From an uncultured Schlesneria sp. (GTDB taxonomy: Bacteria; Planctomycetota; Planctomycetia; Planctomycetales; Planctomycetaceae): 38,562 bases of DNA. The notes below the pieces were generated by a model. The model was given only the letters and a program-made list of their open reading frames with translations, was not told the DNA's origin and ran no database searches. This document shows, one piece after another, positions 34,163-38,562 of the stretch. The stretch is taken from positions 1 through 38,562 of the forward strand of contig CAIULL010000237.1 in assembly GCA_903899985.1 (NCBI GenBank), given 5' to 3'. Every line of letters starts with the position of its first letter. The stretch's first letter is position 1. A program made the position numbers and the translations under genes.

Positions 34163-35386
34163 CTATTCTTCTCGATCTTCCTTCACTGTCCGTTCGACCC
34201 ACTGCATGAGTTGCTGGAACTGGTAAGCAAAAGCTGGCTCATCCGTTCCCATGGGGCTCTTGAAGAAAGACCCCAGATGCGACATGACTCCGGTTGTTCC
34301 CCGACGAGCTTCACGGTCTGTGAGTCGAACAAGATCGATGACGAGTGGTGCGGCCAGTAACGAATCACATCCCTGCCAGGTGAATTGCAGCACCATCGGC
34401 GTTCCGAGGAATCCTTGAAAATGGATGTGGTCCCAGGCGGTTTTCCAGTCACCCATCGATTCAATATACTCGATTGAGACCAATGTTTGCGGTTTATAGC
34501 CCAGAATTTCCGTCAGCAAGTGGTCTTTGGACTTAACCTTATTGGCTTTGTTGGCCGGATCATCAAGAACCTTGCCGTCCAGGTTTCCAAAAATGTTGTG
34601 ACCGACCCAACTCATCACTTTTAAATTGCGAGCGGCAAACATCGGAGCCAGTACAGCCTTCATCAGGGTTTCACCGGTCTTGCCGTCTCGACCGACATGC
34701 AAAACCTGTTGTTTTCGAGCATATTCGTCGAGACCAGGCAGGTCGGAACCAATTGACGGGGTGAAGTTGACAAAATGACTGCCGCTTTGCATGGCGGCGA
34801 TGGCATAGAGCGTGCTGGCAGGCAGCGACGAGTGACTTTTCCCCGTCAGCGATTTCTGGACTTGTGACCAATCCCAAGTTCGAACTTCGTCTGGCGGAGG
34901 GGGCTCAGTCGAGGAGACATTCACCACGATCACTCGGTCCAGTTTATTGCTTTCTTTGAACTCTGTGATATCGCTTGCCAGGCGCGAGACCGCTTGGGAA
35001 GCGGTCTCGTTCTTAGTCTTTAACACCAGTGGTCCAGCGAACGATTCGATTTTCGCCCCGACGTTGTAAAGCGTTCCAGGACGTATATTGCGGTCAAATT
35101 TTGCAAGTTGTGACGAGATACCCGCGAGTGTTTTTTCATTAAAAACGTGCGACTTTTCAATCAGTACTTGCGCTTCAGCCGAGTAGGTGGTTTCGCGGAT
35201 TTCGTGACCGCCGATAACGATCTCGTCCCACTGAATCAGGTCTAGCGCGGAAAAGGGAGGAAGCGAAGTGACCAGGCCCGTCGTGTCAGAGAGTCCTTTG
35301 CGAAGTGCTGCCAGCCCGACCACTACGGTTGTCGCCACACCACCCCAGGCTCCGACTAACCAGACGCCAACTTTCCGCTTCGCCAT
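34163..35386 (-). CDS. Inositol-3-phosphate synthase (INO1-type)
   Basis: A 407-aa NAD-dependent enzyme that converts glucose-6-phosphate to 1L-myo-inositol 3-phosphate in the cytosol. Visible motifs: the N-terminal nucleotide site VWLVGAWGGVATT, NVSSTEPPPP, the HFVNFTPSIGSD loop, GRDGKTGETLMK, and GHNIFGNLDGKVLDDP, then DHIHFQGFLG near the C-terminal catalytic part. Length is within the ~360-440 aa seen in bacteria. Start ATG 35386 has aggaagg about eight bases upstream. It would supply inositol for phosphatidylinositol or other polar envelope lipids; the neighbouring acyltransferase and SDR genes are consistent with, but do not prove, a lipid role. Confidence 0.93.
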   Translation of the reverse strand: MAKRKVGVWLVGAWGGVATTVVVGLAALRKGLSDTTGLVTSLPPFSALDLIQWDEIVIGGHEIRETTYSAEAQVLIEKSHVFNEKTLAGISSQLAKFDRNIRPGTLYNVGAKIESFAGPLVLKTKNETASQAVSRLASDITEFKESNKLDRVIVVNVSSTEPPPPDEVRTWDWSQVQKSLTGKSHSSLPASTLYAIAAMQSGSHFVNFTPSIGSDLPGLDEYARKQQVLHVGRDGKTGETLMKAVLAPMFAARNLKVMSWVGHNIFGNLDGKVLDDPANKANKVKSKDHLLTEILGYKPQTLVSIEYIESMGDWKTAWDHIHFQGFLGTPMVLQFTWQGCDSLLAAPLVIDLVRLTDREARRGTTGVMSHLGSFFKSPMGTDEPAFAYQFQQLMQWVERTVKEDREE

Positions 35387-35637
35387 ACCCTACGCCTTCC
35401 TGTGATGCAATCGCTATGATGTTTTGAGCGTGAGACACGCATTTTTTGATCCGTCACTCTAACACAGGAATTCGAACACCGCGAGGGCGCTTGCGTCCAA
35501 TTTAGCGACTCACGTAAGGGATTTCGAAATAGACATTTCCGTTTTTGGTGCCACATTTCGATCGGCATTTGGTTTTTTGGCAAAATCGATAGAATATCTC
35601 ACGTTGCGGCCAAGAGGATGATTGGCAAGATCCATCC

Positions 35638-36558
35638 ATGTCAAAAAATGAGACGGATACGATGAATCGCTGTGCCCTGAAAGAGAAAAGCCAATACGGT
35701 ATCCGATCGAAACGAACTTCGATCGCGATCTTAATCGCATTTAATCTATTTGCTGCCTGCGTCGTGGGATCGAATGCGTTAGCGCAAGAGCCATTGCCAA
35801 TTAACGACTCGGCCACTCCGGCCAAACCAGGATGGAACAAGGACTCAGCCTGGTCGAAGGAGGGAAAAATCCCGAGTGAGCCCTACGAGGTCTGGGACGC
35901 GCTAGGACCGTTTCGGTATCCGCTTGCATTCACGTCAATTATCGTCGTCTGGTTTACGATCGAGCGGCTCGTCGTCTTGCGAAGTGGTCGCGTGATTCCG
36001 CGTCATTTCGTTAAACGATTTTTCGAGCATATGGAAGCGGGAAATCTCGATCCCAAAATGGCGATCAAATTATGTGAAGACAACGGCAGCCCCATCGCAT
36101 TAGTGCTGGCAAATGGACTCCGTAAATGGGGAAAGAGCAGTGTTGAAGTGGAACAAGCCATTATCGACGGTGGAGAACGGCAGGTCAGTCAACTTCGCAA
36201 GCACATTCGAGTTCTGAATGGTGCGGCAACTGTGGCTCCACTCCTGGGATTGCTTGGGACGGTTGTTGGTATGATTGATTCGTTCAATCGCATCTCGCAA
36301 AAGGCCGCGATGGGAAAATCCGAAGCCTTGGCGAGCGGTATCGGTCTGTCGCTGCTCACAACGGCTGCGGGGCTGGGGATCGCGATTCCCGCCCTGGTTA
36401 TGTACATGTACTTTACCGGCCGCGTGGACTCGCTCGTGATCGAGATGGACGGGATTGCTCAGGAACTCGTCGATAAAATCTCCGCCGAAGGGCTCGCCGA
36501 GCAGGCTCGAGCAGCAAAGCTGTCGTCCGCGAAACCCGAATCTCGGCGGGCCGTTTGA
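35638..36558 (+). CDS. MotA/TolQ/ExbB proton-channel family protein
   Basis: A 306-aa protein, longer than the ~220-240 aa of typical ExbB because of an N-terminal extension with a signal-like segment (AILIAFNLFAACVVGSNALAQ). Three channel helices follow: YPLAFTSIIVVWFTIERLVV, NGAATVAPLLGLLGTVVGMI and GIGLSLLTTAAGLGIAIPALV. These, with the LLGLLGTVVGMIDSF and GLSLLTTAAGLGIAIP motifs, are the family hallmark. It should form the stator of a proton-driven ExbB/ExbD or TolQ/TolR engine at the inner membrane, but no ExbD/TolR gene is adjacent here. The ATG at 35638 is used; an ATG at 35662 is possible. It converges with the oxidase subunit III-like gene ten bases away. Confidence 0.88.
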   Translation: MSKNETDTMNRCALKEKSQYGIRSKRTSIAILIAFNLFAACVVGSNALAQEPLPINDSATPAKPGWNKDSAWSKEGKIPSEPYEVWDALGPFRYPLAFTSIIVVWFTIERLVVLRSGRVIPRHFVKRFFEHMEAGNLDPKMAIKLCEDNGSPIALVLANGLRKWGKSSVEVEQAIIDGGERQVSQLRKHIRVLNGAATVAPLLGLLGTVVGMIDSFNRISQKAAMGKSEALASGIGLSLLTTAAGLGIAIPALVMYMYFTGRVDSLVIEMDGIAQELVDKISAEGLAEQARAAKLSSAKPESRRAV

Positions 36559-36568
36559 CCTCGTGCGT

Positions 36569-37132
36569 CTAAGCGTAAAAACGTGCAATCAACATGACAA
36601 CCAGGATCGCGGCCCAGACGATCCCAAGGGCATGCCAGAACCAGGCACAAAATCGGATTCCCCAGTAATACTCATGATCGTAACGATCGGCAAATGCCTG
36701 AACAGTCGCGTAGGTTAAGAATAACAGGGCCACAATGAAATGCATGGCGTGAAGCGCCGCGATCACAGCAACGAATGCCGCAGCGTCAGATGTGGCGTCG
36801 TGCAGCGAATGACGACGGATCAGGCACGTCAAGGCATATGTCTGAAATGTGACGAAGAGCGTTCCCGACGTTAAGGCGAAGACGAGCCACCTTCGAAACG
36901 AATACTGCCGCTCGCGTCGAACAGATTCGATTGCACGAAACAGGCATCCGCTGCCGATCAGAAGTAGCCAAGTACTGACGCCAAACGCAGGAGAAAACCG
37001 GTTTGAGGGTTCTGTGACGACTGGGGGAATCAATTTCAGCAGGATCAATGCGAGACCGGCTGCCGTAGTTAGTAAGACGACCGCCAGTTGGAAGAATCGA
37101 AGAGCATAGATACTTCTGGGTTCAGGAACCAC
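36569..37132 (-). CDS. Stand-alone cytochrome c oxidase subunit III-like protein
   Basis: A 187-aa protein with five predicted helices (residues ~13-35, 51-70, 81-100, 118-145 and 165-186). The C-terminal pattern, LHAMHFIVALLFLTYA then YYWGIRFCAWFWHALGIVWAAIL, is the heme-copper oxidase subunit III fold (usual HGxHVxxG, and YWHFVDxVW near the end). Subunit III stabilises the catalytic centre of A-type oxidases. No subunit I/II gene of that type is beside it: the cbb3 cluster is ~20 kb away and has no subunit III. It may serve an oxidase encoded elsewhere. Start is a GTG at 37132 with aaggga eight bases upstream. Confidence 0.72.
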   Translation of the reverse strand: MVPEPRSIYALRFFQLAVVLLTTAAGLALILLKLIPPVVTEPSNRFSPAFGVSTWLLLIGSGCLFRAIESVRRERQYSFRRWLVFALTSGTLFVTFQTYALTCLIRRHSLHDATSDAAAFVAVIAALHAMHFIVALLFLTYATVQAFADRYDHEYYWGIRFCAWFWHALGIVWAAILVVMLIARFYA

Positions 37133-37244
37133 TTAAGATCCCTTATGCGGAATTGTGAGGTTGCCCCGTTAGCAGTTAATTCAAGGATGTAGACTCGCCG
37201 AATCAGAACTTGAAAACTCGCATGTACATGAGAATTATGATTGC

Positions 37245-37910
37245 TTAGACCAGTTCGACCAGCAGCTGCTGTGCAACTGGGTGTCCAAGCGTGACCTGTC
37301 GACCATCAACTTCGGTCGTCACTATCCCGGCTTCCGGACTGTTGTGAACGACATGACATTCTTTGTGCAGCGAAAATCCCGATTCTCGCAAGAAACGAAG
37401 AAAATCCCCCTCTTGGTCGGTGACCCTTACGATCCGAATTCTGGTCCCTGAACTTACGGATGTCAGCGGGATGGCACGTTCAGGATTCCCACGCATTGCG
37501 CCGTCCGCTGACGGAATTGGATCGCCGTGCGGATCGACAACAGGCCTGCCGAGAAACTCGTCCATCCGATCGACAAGATTGTCGCTGACTGCATGTTCCA
37601 TGTTTTCGGCTTCTTCGTGGACCTGATCCCAGTCGAGATTCAACGTCTTCACAAGAAATAATTCAATCAACCGATGTCGACGAAGCATTCTTAAGGCGAC
37701 TTCCCGGCCCGAATCCGTGAGTCGAACGCCTTCATAAGGACGATAATCGGCGTGTCCGGTTTCCGACAGTGTTTTTAACATTGAAGTCACCGTCCCGGGA
37801 GCAACGGACATTGCGACGGCCAATTGACCGGTCGTAACCCAGTCAGAGCCCGTCTTCAGGCAGGTGAGCAATGTTGTCTTGAGGTAGTTTTCCACCGTCA
37901 GGGTTGTCAT
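37245..37910 (-). CDS. DtxR-family metal-dependent regulator
   Basis: A 221-aa iron- or manganese-responsive repressor. N-terminal winged helix with the recognition part VAPGTVTSMLKTLSETG, then the DtxR dimerisation/metal domain (RRHRLIELFLVKTLNLDWDQVHEEAENMEHAVSD in parts) whose His and Glu are the usual ligands, and a C-terminal FeoA/SH3-like domain (~residues 145-221, with SSGTRIRIVRVTDQEGDFL). It would repress metal-uptake genes when Fe2+ or Mn2+ is bound. No transporter gene is adjacent, so its targets lie elsewhere. The ATG at 37910 was chosen as the first in frame; no clear ribosome-binding site. It is read towards the subunit III-like gene, 112 bases away. Confidence 0.9.
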   Translation of the reverse strand: MTTLTVENYLKTTLLTCLKTGSDWVTTGQLAVAMSVAPGTVTSMLKTLSETGHADYRPYEGVRLTDSGREVALRMLRRHRLIELFLVKTLNLDWDQVHEEAENMEHAVSDNLVDRMDEFLGRPVVDPHGDPIPSADGAMRGNPERAIPLTSVSSGTRIRIVRVTDQEGDFLRFLRESGFSLHKECHVVHNSPEAGIVTTEVDGRQVTLGHPVAQQLLVELV

Positions 37911-38192
37911 AAAGTTCGTCTCGACAGGAAATAACGATCTTTTGCGTATCTCAGTCTCGGATAATTGGAGACATTTTTAAAGTGGCAACGCAAATGAAGT
38001 GGAAAGGCTTGCGAGTCTGGCCAGGAACTCTTACACTTCTTGGTCCCGTTCGGATCGCGGTATTTTGGATAACAGCGAGTGAGTCTGCTCCACGGGGAAA
38101 ATGCTGCGAACCGTTTTTAAATCGTCGAGTAAATAGGCCGCCATCGCTTACACAAGCATCGGGCGGTCGGCACTTTGCAGGGTAGTTGGATC

Positions 38193-38480
38193 ATGAAAGA
38201 GGGCATTCATCCCGAGTATCGAGATGTCGTGTTTCAGGACACGTCGACGGGAATTCAATTCGTGATTGGATCGACGATCAAGACTCAAAAGACCGTCGAG
38301 TTTGAAGGTCGGACGTTGCCGATGGTGACTGTTGACATCAGTTCGGCATCACATCCGTTTTTCACTGGCAAGCAGAAGTTCATCGATGCTGCTGGCCGAG
38401 TCGAGAAATTCCAGCGTAAATACAATTGGGGCAAGAAAGACGAATCCGCCGCTGCAGCTCCCGAAGCAGCCAAGGGCTAG
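38193..38480 (+). CDS. rpmE2: 50S ribosomal protein L31, type B
   Basis: A 95-aa ribosomal protein. [16 protein letters not shown], then [15 protein letters not shown], and [24 protein letters not shown] are the L31 signature. There is no CxxC pair, so this is the zinc-free type B. The tail [12 protein letters not shown] is an alanine-rich extension beyond the usual ~85 aa. Start ATG 38193 is chosen by family alignment; an ATG 18 bases earlier would add six residues. Type B paralogues often replace the zinc type under zinc shortage; whether the genome also has a type A copy cannot be seen here. A hairpin follows it. Confidence 0.93.
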   Translation: MKEGIHPEYRDVVFQDTSTGIQFVIGSTIKTQKTVEFEGRTLPMVTVDISSASHPFFTGKQKFIDAAGRVEKFQRKYNWGKKDESAAAAPEAAKG

Positions 38481-38502
38481 TTTCGTTTGTGATTGTATCG
38501 TG

Positions 38503-38544
38503 CGAAGCGAGCCACACGCGGTTTGAACGCGTCGGCTCGCTTCG
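38503..38544 (+). terminator. Long hairpin terminator after rpmE2
   Basis: cgaagcgagcc (38503-38513) pairs with ggctcgcttcg (38534-38544), and inside it acgcg (38516-38520) pairs with cgcgt (38528-38532). A short tttt-containing stretch follows (acagttttcg). It lies 22 bases after the rpmE2 stop, so a terminator is likely. Confidence 0.6.
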
Positions 38545-38562
38545 ACAGTTTTCGTTCGGTCC

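Noticed and set aside
37982-38185. 67-aa plus-strand frame upstream of rpmE2
   Set aside because: No protein-like features, no ribosome-binding site, and the region is the divergent promoter space of the DtxR-type gene and rpmE2.
1-38562. CRISPR arrays, insertion sequences, phage genes or toxin-antitoxin pairs
   Set aside because: No regularly spaced direct repeats, transposase, integrase or paired small toxin/antitoxin genes were seen on either strand.

Overview
The window reads as a chromosomal piece of a bacterium of the Planctomycetes. This is inferred from its mix of genes: a PQQ-type beta-propeller export protein, a tiny lipoprotein ending in an MTPYRTHGG-type tail, a bacterial inositol-3-phosphate synthase, an unusual cbb3 oxidase cluster, type-B ribosomal protein L31 and REP-like palindromes in gaps. 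No tRNA, rRNA, CRISPR array, insertion sequence or phage gene was seen. Genes are intact and dense except for three poorly coding stretches (about 3.4-3.97 kb, 31.2-31.6 kb and 33.3-34.2 kb).

Layout. 0-3.4 kb (minus): an MMPL/RND-type exporter and a DUF58 protein. 3.4-4 kb: a gene-free stretch with REP-like hairpins. 4-7.4 kb (plus): a secreted PQQ-like propeller and an FtsH protease. 7.45-17.5 kb (minus): a tightly packed cbb3-type cytochrome oxidase cluster. Read in the direction of transcription it encodes a diheme cytochrome c lipoprotein, a coiled-coil membrane protein, CcoN, CcoO, a 97-aa membrane protein, a 59-aa one-helix protein resembling the detached N-terminal anchor of CcoP, the copper ATPase CcoI, a SafE/UreH-like membrane protein, a DUF4405-like membrane protein, a PAS histidine kinase and a single-domain response regulator. 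An NtrC-type sigma-54 activator is divergently placed at the head of this cluster (17.8-19.1 kb).

19-28 kb: ribokinase, a possible 48-aa membrane peptide, an NHL/SMP-30-like secreted propeller, a GlsB-type membrane protein, a GlcF-like iron-sulfur protein, class 1 dihydroorotate dehydrogenase, a tiny lipoprotein, an HU protein with a histidine-rich tail, a PH-domain membrane protein, and a DUF2089 regulator overlapping a membrane protein gene. 28-31 kb: a large M16 peptidase. 31-35.4 kb: a small ORF, a decayed reading frame, an acyltransferase/SDR gene pair, an ill-defined stretch and inositol-3-phosphate synthase. 35.6-38.5 kb: an ExbB/TolQ-type protein, a stand-alone oxidase subunit III-like protein, a DtxR-family regulator and ribosomal protein L31.

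How the genes work together. The clearest functional unit is the cbb3 module. It holds the catalytic and electron-entry subunits, the copper-loading ATPase, accessory membrane proteins and, as inference, its own signalling genes. The canonical CcoP subunit appears to be split: its heme domains sit on a lipoprotein and its membrane helix may be a separate micro-protein. This is the most interesting feature of the window. The acyltransferase/SDR pair and inositol-3-phosphate synthase may belong to envelope lipid metabolism, but only their proximity suggests that.
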